A DNA stretch of 64,000 nt from an uncultured Polaribacter sp. (GTDB lineage Bacteria; Bacteroidota; Bacteroidia; Flavobacteriales; Flavobacteriaceae). The stretch lies in assembly GCA_947497755.1 (NCBI GenBank), contig CANMHT010000002.1:434001-498000 (forward strand), in the 5' to 3' direction. Below, piece after piece: positions 37,863 to 45,835 of this stretch; within the stretch, counting starts at the first letter, position 1; each line of letters begins with the position of its first letter. The position numbers and the translations under genes were made by a program. The notes below the pieces were generated by a model, which did no database searches, had not been told where the DNA came from, and saw only the letters and a program-made list of their open reading frames with translations.

Positions 37863-38568
37863 GTGTCAATATGTTTTTATTAAACTTTTCAATGTATTTT
37901 TCCGTATAACTTTTAGAAAAAGGAACTAACCAAAACAGATTTAAATTTCTGTCTTTTTTAATAAAACGTGAATAACCATTCAATGTCTTATTTTTTGTGT
38001 TAAATTTAAATTTAGTAAGAATGTCGTTTTCAGATTCTATCTGTTCAATTATATCTACAGTTATAATATTGGGGATTTTTACTTTAAAAGCCTCCAAGTA
38101 TTGTTCGAAATAGTTTTTTAAGTCAATGTTTTCATCTTTAAGCTCTATAGCATAAAGAATTATTGATTTGCCCTTTTTTTCACCCTTGTATATTTCAAGT
38201 TTATTGTAGTATTCTTTAAGATTTTCAGGAATGTCAGAATTGATTAATTTTAATTTAGTTGGTGACGAAAATTCAATTGTATTTATAATTTGATTTGACC
38301 ATTTTTTTTCTAATTCATTTTCCACATTTAAAGCAATAATACTTATAGGAATTATTATTAAAATACTTAGGGCAATAATTTTAATAGCCAAAGTTTTTTT
38401 CTTCGTTAAATAATGAGCTAAAAACCCTAATGAAACTCCAATAATTGTCAAACCAAAGGTAAAAGCTATATTCTTATCATTTAATATTTCAGTAATTTTT
38501 CCAAAGAATATGGCAGGAGTGATAATAAAAAGTAATTTCCAAATATTTATTTTTTGTTCTTTGTTCAA
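37852..38568 (-). CDS. Cassette 8: membrane protein of unknown function
   Basis: 238 residues. Three hydrophobic helices in the first ~80 residues (IWKLLFIITPAIFFG, FTFGLTIIGVSLGFLA, IIALSILIIIPISIIAL), then a ~155-residue soluble domain (FSSPTKLKLINSDIPENLKE, SIILYAIELKDENIDLK). No family recognised. The last codons and stop are within the attC-like arm. A single-gene cassette. Confidence 0.65.
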   Translation of the reverse strand: MNKEQKINIWKLLFIITPAIFFGKITEILNDKNIAFTFGLTIIGVSLGFLAHYLTKKKTLAIKIIALSILIIIPISIIALNVENELEKKWSNQIINTIEFSSPTKLKLINSDIPENLKEYYNKLEIYKGEKKGKSIILYAIELKDENIDLKNYFEQYLEAFKVKIPNIITVDIIEQIESENDILTKFKFNTKNKTLNGYSRFIKKDRNLNLFWLVPFSKSYTEKYIEKFNKNILTQKL

Positions 38569-38583
38569 AGTTTTATTATTTAA

Positions 38584-38719
38584 TTGTAGTTAACATTCTC
38601 GGCTATGAGTAGTTGCGTGGGGTAGCACTTAATTTTGCAAGTACACACCAAACTGAAAATCCGCGAGAATTTTCAGAAGTAGGCGAGAACAAGCAATTAC
38701 TTATAGCCATTGTTATCTA
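38584..38719 (-). repeat. attC-like site between cassettes 9 and 8
   Basis: One of the best pairings: left arm TGTAGTTAACATTCTCGGCT then ATGAGTAGTTGC; right arm GCAATTACTTATAGCCATTG then TTATCTATA. GGCTATxAGTAxTTGC and TAACA are identical once complemented. Contains an inner hairpin CTGAAAATC / GAATTTTCAG. Confidence 0.8.
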
Positions 38720-38722
38720 TAG

Positions 38723-39610
38723 TTATTTACTCTTTTTGTATAATTTTTTTAATTCAGATTTAAGACTTGAATATTTAAAATACTCTGGTTTAGTCATTAT
38801 AGAATTTTGATATATTTCTACAGTTTCTTTCCTGCCATTAATTTCTGATTCAGCGTTCATATGTGCTAAAATTATTTCATAAAGAAGTCCAATGTGTCTT
38901 TCATTAAACATCTCTTTTTTCTTGTGTCCAATCCATTCAAAATCTTCGTATTGAAAATCTGTATAATAAAAGTATTCCTTACTATTAAATTTCGGCATTC
39001 TTGATGCAAACTCAATTAGTTTTTTATTGTTCTTCATCATTTGAAGCACTTTAAATCTCGTTCCAAGAGCACCCATTAAATTTAGAAAAACAATTGCTTT
39101 TTCGGTATTAGATTTTAATCCATAATTGTCAAGTTCAATATTATATTTACTCAAATCAGTTTTATTAAAAATTCTTGCAACAGCACCATAAAGCCTGAAA
39201 TAGTAATTATCTAAAAGCCATCTGTCGTCAATTTTTTTATTCACGAATTCTTTAGCAACTTCGATACTAATTCTCGGTTTATTTTCCTTATCAGTCAAAT
39301 TGTAATGAATTTCTCTAATTACATACCACATTACTAAATCATCATAACTCGGTCTGTTCAAATATTTTTTATCTAAAATCTCAATACTCTGTTTTGATTG
39401 AATTTGAAGTACGTCTATTATGTTACTTAGTTTTTCGGTTCTAAACTTCTCTAAATCTTCAATAGCAGACTTTTCAGTCAGCATTACATTTTTAGAGTAG
39501 TACTCTCCAATTTCAATTAGTTTATTTAAATCAGAATCACTTATTTCAATTTGGGAATATGTATAAATTGATGTGAAGATTAATAAAATCAGACAATATG
39601 TTTTTTTCAT
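38723..39610 (-). CDS. Cassette 9: hypothetical secreted helical protein
   Basis: 295 residues with signal peptide MKKTYCLILLIFTSIYTYSQ. The mature protein is helical and rich in Lys, Glu and aromatic residues (LIEIGEYYSKNVMLTEKSAI, DRWLLDNYYFRLYGAVARIF, FQYEDFEWIGHKKKEMFNER). No cysteine in the mature part and no catalytic motif. Family not recognised. It is bounded by two of the most symmetric attC-like sites. Confidence 0.65.
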   Translation of the reverse strand: MKKTYCLILLIFTSIYTYSQIEISDSDLNKLIEIGEYYSKNVMLTEKSAIEDLEKFRTEKLSNIIDVLQIQSKQSIEILDKKYLNRPSYDDLVMWYVIREIHYNLTDKENKPRISIEVAKEFVNKKIDDRWLLDNYYFRLYGAVARIFNKTDLSKYNIELDNYGLKSNTEKAIVFLNLMGALGTRFKVLQMMKNNKKLIEFASRMPKFNSKEYFYYTDFQYEDFEWIGHKKKEMFNERHIGLLYEIILAHMNAESEINGRKETVEIYQNSIMTKPEYFKYSSLKSELKKLYKKSK

Positions 39611-39632
39611 AGATTGATGTTTCTCTTAATTA

Positions 39633-39765
39633 TAGCTAACGGTCTTGTATATGAAAAGTAGCAGGTTTTACGCGCTAAATTTCAGTTTAACAAAAACCTT
39701 TATTTTATTCATTTTCTTTCGATTAAGCAATTAAATCGCTATTTTTTATATACGTTGTTAGCAAC
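39633..39765 (-). repeat. attC-like site between cassettes 10 and 9
   Basis: Left arm TAGCTAACGGTCTTGTATAT then GAAAAGTAGC; right arm CGCTATTTTTTATATACGTT then GTTAGCAACG. Complemented, GCTAAC, GTATAT and TAGC line up in order. Central CGATTAAGCAATTAAATCG at 39720-39738. Confidence 0.82.
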
Positions 39766-39771
39766 GTACTT

Positions 39772-41238
39772 TTATTCTATTCTGTTTTCAGCGAGTAATT
39801 TGTCAAAAGCTTTTCCGCCCCAATCCTTTCTTAAATTTTCATTTTTTGTTCTTGCATTTAAAATCTGCTTATTTATGTCTTGATTATTATAAGAGATTAA
39901 CACTTTGGTAGCAGACAGATAAATATGTGCATTCCATTCCGTTTCTAGAATTTCTAGAAACGGTTTTACAAATGATTTATCTTTAATTTCTGATGCTTTA
40001 GTAGCATATAATGGGAAATTATGAACGTTTGACTTCTTAATGTTTTCTCTGATTAATTGAAATCCAAATTCTTTGTCTTTCTTTATTATTAAGTCTAGCA
40101 TTTGTTCGTTCAAGTCTTTAGTTTCTTCAAAATTGTCAAAGCTGAAATTCGCAATGTCCAATTCATTAGGGTTTTGCATACTTTTTTTAGTTAATTCAAA
40201 TGCTTTACTTGAATTTAAACTGCTTAAATACTCAAATACTTTTGGCGAAATTTTATTTTCTTCTTCCCATAACTTCCATAGAAGTTCATCATAGCTATCA
40301 CATTGAAATTCGTTTAATGCAGAAAAAATCATATTCAAGTGATATTTTCTAATATTCTTGTGCTCGACTTGTGTAAAGGGTATCAGTAATTGGTTTTTTG
40401 CATCTTCATTTTTATAGCTTGCAATTGCTCTGTATAATTGTGTCCATTCATTACTATAATGGGTGTTATCCAAAGTTTTTTGAAGCTGTGATTTCAAAAA
40501 TGGAAAGAATTCTGAATTTGGAAAATTACTTATGGCTTTATATGTATGAAAATATCCGCCTTCTTCAGAATTGTCTTTTTCTCGATTATTGAGAATGAGT
40601 TCAATATCTTCTACTTTATTGTATTTGGCTAATTTGACTAATGCAGATTGGTCATTTTTTTCAAGGTATAATTCTTTGATTTTTCCATAATTAGATTCAG
40701 ATGATTCTATTCTCTGAATTGCACCATACTTGGCATTTAGATTGTTGTTTGAGTACACTAACAAGCTGTCTAACTCTCGAAATTGTTGTTTGTTAAGTTT
40801 TTTCGATTCTAAATCCACATATTGTGGTGTTAGCACCTGAATATAAAAATCACCAACTTTTTCTTGCCCTCCGATACAACCAAATTGTGTGCTAATTAAT
40901 TCATCATCGTTCAAATGATTTTTCACAATTTTGAATAGGTCAACATTTTTATTGTAAGATAAAGCCCAAAACGAATAGCTTCTAACAACTCCATTCGGAT
41001 GATTAGTTAATTCAATCAATTCACTTTCAGTCGCTGTTTTTTTTAAAGTTTCAAAGTTGTCCCATTGTTTTGGTCTCATTCCAGATGAGTAAACCGCAGA
41101 ACTCATCAATTCATTGACTTTCTCAATCTTCATTACTGCTTTTTTAGTTTTATTCGAGATTTTACTATCATCATAATTGCTTTGAGCAAAAGATGAAATG
41201 GTTATAAAAAGAATTATGATTGTTTGCAGTATTTTCAT
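39772..41238 (-). CDS. Cassette 10: HEAT-like repeat protein with signal peptide
   Basis: 488 residues. Signal peptide MKILQTIIILFITISSFAQ, then helical repeats typical of HEAT/armadillo scaffolds (VVRSYSFWALSYNKNVDLF, DQSALVKLAKYNKVEDIELI, VEHKNIRKYHLNMIFSALNE, HIYLSATKVLISYNNQ). Probably a periplasmic or surface scaffold for protein binding. The largest cassette and the last one at the zinc-operon side of the array, next to only half of an attC-like site. Confidence 0.7.
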   Translation of the reverse strand: MKILQTIIILFITISSFAQSNYDDSKISNKTKKAVMKIEKVNELMSSAVYSSGMRPKQWDNFETLKKTATESELIELTNHPNGVVRSYSFWALSYNKNVDLFKIVKNHLNDDELISTQFGCIGGQEKVGDFYIQVLTPQYVDLESKKLNKQQFRELDSLLVYSNNNLNAKYGAIQRIESSESNYGKIKELYLEKNDQSALVKLAKYNKVEDIELILNNREKDNSEEGGYFHTYKAISNFPNSEFFPFLKSQLQKTLDNTHYSNEWTQLYRAIASYKNEDAKNQLLIPFTQVEHKNIRKYHLNMIFSALNEFQCDSYDELLWKLWEEENKISPKVFEYLSSLNSSKAFELTKKSMQNPNELDIANFSFDNFEETKDLNEQMLDLIIKKDKEFGFQLIRENIKKSNVHNFPLYATKASEIKDKSFVKPFLEILETEWNAHIYLSATKVLISYNNQDINKQILNARTKNENLRKDWGGKAFDKLLAENRIE

Positions 41239-41247
41239 TTCGGTATG

Positions 41248-41275
41248 TTTGCTAACTTGTTTATATGCGTAACTT
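41248..41275 (-). repeat. Half attC-like site at the array boundary
   Basis: TTGCTAACTTG then TTTATATGCGTAAC matches the left arm of the other sites (GCTAAC, TATATG, GTAAC) ten bases from the cassette 10 ATG. No complementary right arm was found in the next 380 bases, so the array ends or was cut here. Confidence 0.6.
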
Positions 41276-41664
41276 TTGTCTTTTTATAAATACCAATTTA
41301 GCAGGCTATGCAGAAGTTTTAGTTTTTTTATTTTTCTTAGCAAATTTATAATAAAGACGAGCTCTATCTAGTTTGTGAAAGTAACAATATTTTATAAGCC
41401 ATCAAAAGGATTTTTAATTTTCTGAATATTACTCTTGTTGACAAGAATGTATATCATGGTCATTTTTGAACTGCTTATCCTAATAATTTCTGAATAGTTT
41501 CATTTTTAAGGAGATGGGTAATTTGCATTACAGTTTATTTGTATTACTCTAATAAATTCAAGACATGTTATTCAAATAAAACTTCCCCATAATACTTTAT
41601 GCTAAATCGATAATTTGGTAAGAATATTGGGTGTTAAATTTTAGTTGTAATTAAGATAAAGAAA
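41276..41664. other. Gene-free gap between cassette array and zinc operon
   Basis: About 390 A/T-rich bases. No gene, integrase or tRNA is seen. On the minus strand an open stretch around 41395-41310 reads YCYFHKLDRARLYYKFAKKN before a stop. This may be the end of a decayed gene but matches nothing I recognise. No attI-like site can be named. Confidence 0.5.
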
Positions 41665-42105
41665 TTACTCTGCTAGTTTGCCTTCGCTTTTGGTAAGGAT
41701 GTAATTAAAATGTTCAACATCTTCGCTATTTAATTTTAGAATACCAGTTATGGTTACAATTTGATCTGTTTTAAAATTAGGTTTATTTGTAAAACGTAGT
41801 TCAATAGCAGTTTCTGGGCCACCAACTCCGCAGAAAAAACAAGAAGACAATGGGCCTTTAGATAAAACATAAATGTTTCCTCTTGGATCAATATTTAAAA
41901 AATAACCTGTAACAGCAATCTTTTTGCCATCTAAAGCTTTTACAGAGGATGAAAATTTTGGGTGTAAAAAGTATTGTTCGTAATCAGGAAAGTATTTGTC
42001 TACAAATGTTACTTTAGACAAATCGTCCCAAGTAACTTTTTGTTGTGCAACACTGTGGAAACTGAAGAGAAGAATACAAAGTATAACTAAAAATTTATTT
42101 TTCAT
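41665..42105 (-). CDS. Secreted protein linked to the metal ABC transporter
   Basis: 146 residues with signal peptide MKNKFLVILCILLFSFHSVAQ. The mature part looks like a small OB-type beta-barrel (IAVTGYFLNIDPRGNIYVL, QIVTITGILKLNSEDVEHFN) with a CFFCG pair in SSCFFCGVGGPETAIEL that could bind metal. Its start overlaps the end of the permease gene by 11 bases, so it belongs to the same operon and may hand metal to, or sense it for, that transporter. Function not established. Confidence 0.75.
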   Translation of the reverse strand: MKNKFLVILCILLFSFHSVAQQKVTWDDLSKVTFVDKYFPDYEQYFLHPKFSSSVKALDGKKIAVTGYFLNIDPRGNIYVLSKGPLSSCFFCGVGGPETAIELRFTNKPNFKTDQIVTITGILKLNSEDVEHFNYILTKSEGKLAE

Positions 42106-43396
42106 GACTTAAGATGGTTGAGATACTCATTTTTACAATTGGAAGAATCGCTAATAAAACAGAAGCAACAATCATTACTAGTACTAACGCTAATGTTTGT
42201 AATGTTTGTTCAATAGGTAAGCTAATAATAAGTTCTTGTTGTTGTAAGATATTTGTAGTGTTGAGAGCTATATAAATAAGTGCTTTTAACAAAGCAAAAG
42301 AGACAATACATGCAGTTCCTGCAATGATGAGTCCTTCGTAAAGAATCATTTGTACTAATTGAAAATTGCTAGCTCCATAAGTTCTAAGCAGTGCCAAATC
42401 AAAAGCACGATCTTTTACCATTTTGTACAAACTGATAAAAATAATTACACCAGAAATGACAAGAATTAAATACGCAATCCAAGAAATGGTTTTTATTCCG
42501 ATTCCGGTAAACTGATACAATCGATCAATTTCATATTTGGGCAATGCGGCCTGCATGTTGGTGTTTTTATTAATGCTTCTAGGTAAGTTTAATAATGCAG
42601 CAGGGTTTCTAAATGAAATTAACAAAGAAGTGATTTCTTTTTCTGTATGGTGATTATCGTGATGTATTTCTGTGTGATGTGTTTTATCTTTTTGATCAGT
42701 TTCATTTTTATGATGATGATGCTCATCATTATGTTGATGTTTGCTTTCTGTTTTGTGTTCATCTTCATCTTTATGATTGTCATGATTATGAACATCCCAG
42801 ACACTTTCTAAATGAGTAACTATCAATCGATCAATCACATTTTGTGTTGGTTTAAAAACACCAACAACGGTAAATTTTTCTTCGTGTACATCAAAAGTAT
42901 TTTCTGTAAGTCCGTGAGAGCTAGAAAAAGTATCTCCAATATTTAATTGTAATTTTTTTGCAACTTGAAACCCTAAAACAGCTTCCATTGATTTAGGTGT
43001 CGCATTTCCTTTGTCTATTTTGGCATTGTAAAAACTAGCAAATTGAGCTGTAGTTCCTACTATTCGATAACCTTTGTAATTGTCTCCGTATGAAATTGGA
43101 GCCACATGTTTAATCATGGGGTTCTTAGCCATTTTTTGAAATTCATGATACGGAATGTTTCCTGTTGGATTGTCTAAGTGTAATACAGAAGATAATACCA
43201 ATTGCAACGGACTTCCTTTAGCACCAACAACCATGTCTACGTTTCCTAAATTGTTTTCTAGTTGATATTCAAATGAAGTTTTTAGTTGTTGGATGCCTAG
43301 TAACAATGCAATACTTAAAGACAAAGTGAAAATACTCAGTAAACTATAGAGCGTTTTTGATTTGATATTTTGTACACTTATCTTCCAGATATTCAT
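42095..43396 (-). CDS. FtsX/MacB-like ABC transporter permease with His-rich loop
   Basis: 433 residues. Four membrane helices in the MacB/FtsX arrangement: one near the N-terminus (TLYSLLSIFTLSLSIALLLG) and three after residue ~300. The large periplasmic domain lies between them and contains at ~197-250 an extreme His/Asp/Glu-rich stretch (about 19 His). Such stretches bind zinc or similar ions. Together with the ATPase encoded upstream (43393) and the zinc-type regulatory site of the operon, it suggests a role in zinc uptake or envelope response to zinc starvation. It overlaps the ATPase gene by four bases. Confidence 0.85.
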   Translation of the reverse strand: MNIWKISVQNIKSKTLYSLLSIFTLSLSIALLLGIQQLKTSFEYQLENNLGNVDMVVGAKGSPLQLVLSSVLHLDNPTGNIPYHEFQKMAKNPMIKHVAPISYGDNYKGYRIVGTTAQFASFYNAKIDKGNATPKSMEAVLGFQVAKKLQLNIGDTFSSSHGLTENTFDVHEEKFTVVGVFKPTQNVIDRLIVTHLESVWDVHNHDNHKDEDEHKTESKHQHNDEHHHHKNETDQKDKTHHTEIHHDNHHTEKEITSLLISFRNPAALLNLPRSINKNTNMQAALPKYEIDRLYQFTGIGIKTISWIAYLILVISGVIIFISLYKMVKDRAFDLALLRTYGASNFQLVQMILYEGLIIAGTACIVSFALLKALIYIALNTTNILQQQELIISLPIEQTLQTLALVLVMIVASVLLAILPIVKMSISTILSHEK

Positions 43397-44022
43397 AATG
43401 TAATAGTGTTGTTGAAAAATGATTGTATTCTTTGATCGTGTGTAACTACAATGAGATTCGCGTTATTTTTTCGCGCTTGTTTTTTTAGAAGTTCAATTAC
43501 AATATTGCAGTTTTCATCATCTAAACTAGAGGTTGGTTCATCTGCTAAAATAACTTTAGGATTATGTATTACAGACATTGCAATGCCTAGTCGTTGCAGT
43601 TGTCCAACACTTAGCTGATGTATTTTGTGATGTTGTTGTGCTGTAAGATCTAATTCACTTAATAGCTTATTGATAACACTACTATCAATGTTCTTTTTAC
43701 TAAAAAAAAGTCGCGCTTGTAAATTTTTAAAAACACTTAGTGATTGTATTGCATGATTTCTCTGAAATACAAGTCCAATGTTTTTTCCCCTAAATCTATC
43801 CAATTCACTAGCGGACAAACAGCTGATAGCAGTATTATCAATAAATACATCTCCTTTATTAGGTTTTAAGATACCTGCTAAAAGATGTATAAGAGTCGTT
43901 TTTCCTACTCCAGATTTACCTAAAATAAGTAAGTCTTCTTGATCATTTAAAAGAACATCGGGAAAAGTAAAACGATGTTTAGTTTGTGTATATTGAAAAG
44001 TAAGATCTTCTATTCGTACCAT
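43393..44022 (-). CDS. ABC transporter ATP-binding protein
   Basis: 209 residues, LolD/MacB-type ATPase. Walker A GKSGVGKTTLIHLL, signature LSVGQLQRLGIAMS, Walker B VILADEPTSSLDDEN and switch His in VVTHDQR. Energises the His-rich permease encoded four bases into its end. It follows the CobW gene by 12 bases in the same operon. Confidence 0.93.
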   Translation of the reverse strand: MVRIEDLTFQYTQTKHRFTFPDVLLNDQEDLLILGKSGVGKTTLIHLLAGILKPNKGDVFIDNTAISCLSASELDRFRGKNIGLVFQRNHAIQSLSVFKNLQARLFFSKKNIDSSVINKLLSELDLTAQQHHKIHQLSVGQLQRLGIAMSVIHNPKVILADEPTSSLDDENCNIVIELLKKQARKNNANLIVVTHDQRIQSFFNNTITL

Positions 44023-44034
44023 TTTGTTTTGGTT

Positions 44035-45234
44035 TTATCTTGGAATTGGCCAGTTATCTTCTTGAGTAAATAATTGGTGTTTCCATAATTCTGCTTCTTG
44101 ATCTGTGAGCAGACAATTGTTTAAATGGTAAATCATGGTTTCTTTTTCAAGATGTTGTCCAATAAAAACCAATTCTATTTTTCGGTCTCCAAATAAGACA
44201 TCCCAATCACTTTCTATATGATTTCTGTTTTCTACAAAAGCAGTATAATTTATACGCTCCTTAAAAGGCATAGAAGCCCACCATACACCTGCATTATCTA
44301 CCTTAACAGAACCGCCAGCAGTACTCCAAAGAATGGCATTGTTAGATCTTGATGCTAGCCAAAACAAGCCTTTGCTTCTAATAATATTTTGAGGAAAATT
44401 TTTGTTTAAGTAGGATAAAAAACGTTCTGGATGAAAAGGCTTTTTACTTCTAAAAACAAAAGAACCGATTCCGTATTCTTCAGTTTCAGGAACATGTTCG
44501 TTTTCTAGTTCTTTAATCCAACCAGCAGAAGCTTCTGCTTTTTCATAATCGAATAATTTTGTATTTATAATGCTGTTTGTTGTGACTTCAGAGTTGCTGG
44601 TAGAAATGATACTTGCTTCTGGATTTAGTTTCTGAATTATTGCTTGGAGTTCTTCTAATTGTTCTAGCGTTATTAAATCAATTTTATTGATAATGATAAC
44701 ATTGGCAAATTCAATTTGATCGGTTAATAAGTTTACAATAGTTCTGTTATCTCCTTCAATATTGGTAAGTGCTCTAGTGCTAAGATAATCTGAGCTAGAG
44801 AAATCTTTTAAGAAATTAAAAGCATCAACAACCGTTACCATAGTATCAATATAACTAAAGCGACTTAAGTCAATTTTACCATCTTCACTTTCAAAACTAA
44901 AAGTTTGAGCTACTGGAATTGGTTCACTAATACCCGTACTTTCTATCAATAAATAATCAAACCTGTTTTGAGCGGCTAATCGTTCTACTTCAATCATTAA
45001 ATCTTCTCTTAAAGTACAGCAAATACAACCGTTAGACATTTCAACTAATTTCTCTTCGGTTCTTGAGAGTGTGTTTTCGTTCTCAATAAATTGAGCATCG
45101 ATATTTACTTCACTCATGTCGTTTACAATTACAGCAACTTTTAGTCCTTCTTTGTTGTGTAATACATGATTTAATAGTGTTGTTTTACCGGCGCCAAGAA
45201 AACCACTTAATACAGTAACAGGTAGTTTTTTCAT
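44035..45234 (-). CDS. CobW/ZNG1-family zinc metallochaperone GTPase
   Basis: About 399 residues from ATG 45234 (the frame opens 17 codons earlier, but [20 protein letters not shown] is the family start). Walker [14 protein letters not shown], the metal-binding GCICC motif, [11 protein letters not shown], and NKIDL for guanine; the C-terminal CobW domain ends in WRHQLF-like WKHQLF. Members of this type deliver zinc to enzymes during starvation. Its place behind a Zur-like palindrome with a His-rich transporter supports zinc over cobalt. Starts 11 bases after the MerC-like gene. Confidence 0.9.
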   Translation of the reverse strand: MKKLPVTVLSGFLGAGKTTLLNHVLHNKEGLKVAVIVNDMSEVNIDAQFIENENTLSRTEEKLVEMSNGCICCTLREDLMIEVERLAAQNRFDYLLIESTGISEPIPVAQTFSFESEDGKIDLSRFSYIDTMVTVVDAFNFLKDFSSSDYLSTRALTNIEGDNRTIVNLLTDQIEFANVIIINKIDLITLEQLEELQAIIQKLNPEASIISTSNSEVTTNSIINTKLFDYEKAEASAGWIKELENEHVPETEEYGIGSFVFRSKKPFHPERFLSYLNKNFPQNIIRSKGLFWLASRSNNAILWSTAGGSVKVDNAGVWWASMPFKERINYTAFVENRNHIESDWDVLFGDRKIELVFIGQHLEKETMIYHLNNCLLTDQEAELWKHQLFTQEDNWPIPR

Positions 45235-45245
45235 AATCTTAACCT

Positions 45246-45632
45246 TTAATGCTCGTGAGTATTTGATGTTCTTAATATTTTCCAATTAGAGTAATGAGCA
45301 ATAGATACAAATATGGCACCGACTACTGTATGGCTAACTTCCCATATTTCTGTAAAATCCAATCTTCCAATAGCTATTAAAGTAAATCCTACAGCGGCAT
45401 AAATCAATGGCTTTTTATTATGATGACTTTTTTTGTAGCTAGGCCAAAGAGATACAAAAACAAATACGACTCCTAGCAGGATAAATGTCCATTCTATAAA
45501 TGGATTTTCTAAAAAATGCAAACTGCTAAGTGAAGAAAATGAAAGGACTATGGGTATGGCTGCACAATGGATGGCACAAATTAATGAGCTAGTAAATGCA
45601 ATGATGTCTATGGTGTTGTTTTTTACCCTCAT
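45246..45632 (-). CDS. MerC-domain membrane protein
   Basis: 128 residues with four hydrophobic helices and Cys pair region [11 protein letters not shown] in the first, matching the MerC family. In mercury operons MerC imports Hg(II); in flavobacterial zinc operons the same fold is widespread with a presumed metal-transport role. It ends in NTHEH, a small His tail. First gene of the operon, ~35 bases after a 31-bp palindrome that overlaps the promoter. Confidence 0.87.
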   Translation of the reverse strand: MRVKNNTIDIIAFTSSLICAIHCAAIPIVLSFSSLSSLHFLENPFIEWTFILLGVVFVFVSLWPSYKKSHHNKKPLIYAAVGFTLIAIGRLDFTEIWEVSHTVVGAIFVSIAHYSNWKILRTSNTHEH

Positions 45633-45667
45633 GACTTGGATATTTATATATTTTTTTGATTAATTAC

Positions 45668-45698
45668 ACCATTAATGCAACTTTGTTGCATTAATGGT
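45668..45698 (-). promoter_or_regulatory. Zur-like operator of the zinc operon
   Basis: Perfect inverted repeat of 14-bp arms (ACCATTAATGCAAC and GTTGCATTAATGGT) around TTT. The inner TGCAAC-TTT-GTTGCA resembles Zur/Fur-type boxes. It begins just downstream of the -7 element, over the likely transcription start, so a bound repressor would block the operon. The zinc-linked genes behind it make Zur the best candidate. Confidence 0.75.
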
Positions 45699-45701
45699 GA
45701 T

Positions 45702-45709
45702 GCAAATAT
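45702..45709 (-). promoter_or_regulatory. -7 element of the zinc operon promoter
   Basis: TATATTTG on the minus strand, full match to TAnnTTTG, immediately upstream of the Zur-like palindrome. The -33 position holds ATG rather than TTG. Confidence 0.6.
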
Positions 45710-45835
45710 ATAATTTATTTATTAGTAGCATCGCATTTAAGAAAAAAATACAAGATGACTAATAAAAAGTACAGGGTTTTGATGTTTTGTTTTGAAAACT
45801 AGTGTGTTAGTTGTTTTTTGAAGCGTTTAGTGGCA

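Larger units (their letters stand above)
31990..41275 (-). mobile_element. Integron-like gene-cassette array without integrase (CALIN-like)
   Basis: Ten minus-strand genes in a row, each separated by a related imperfect palindrome of about 90-190 bp. In the gene sense each site opens with an AAC-containing core (GCTAACAACG, GCCAACAATAG, GATAACAATGG, TACAACAATAT) and closes with a GTT core (CCGTTAGC, ACGTTGGC, CGGTTGTAGC, ATGTTAACTA). Outer arms are complementary, for example GTATATgAAAAgTAGC against its partner, and the centre often holds a TTAAGCA(C/A) motif. Start codons lie 2-30 bases from a site edge. Canonical attC cores are RYYYAAC and GTTRRRY; here the AAC/GTT part is kept but RRRY is not, so these are attC-like rather than typical. 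No integrase lies beside the array. Confidence 0.7.

Noticed and set aside
45246..45632. Mercury-resistance operon
   Set aside because: MerC-like protein only; no merA, merR or merT, and the neighbours and operator point to zinc.
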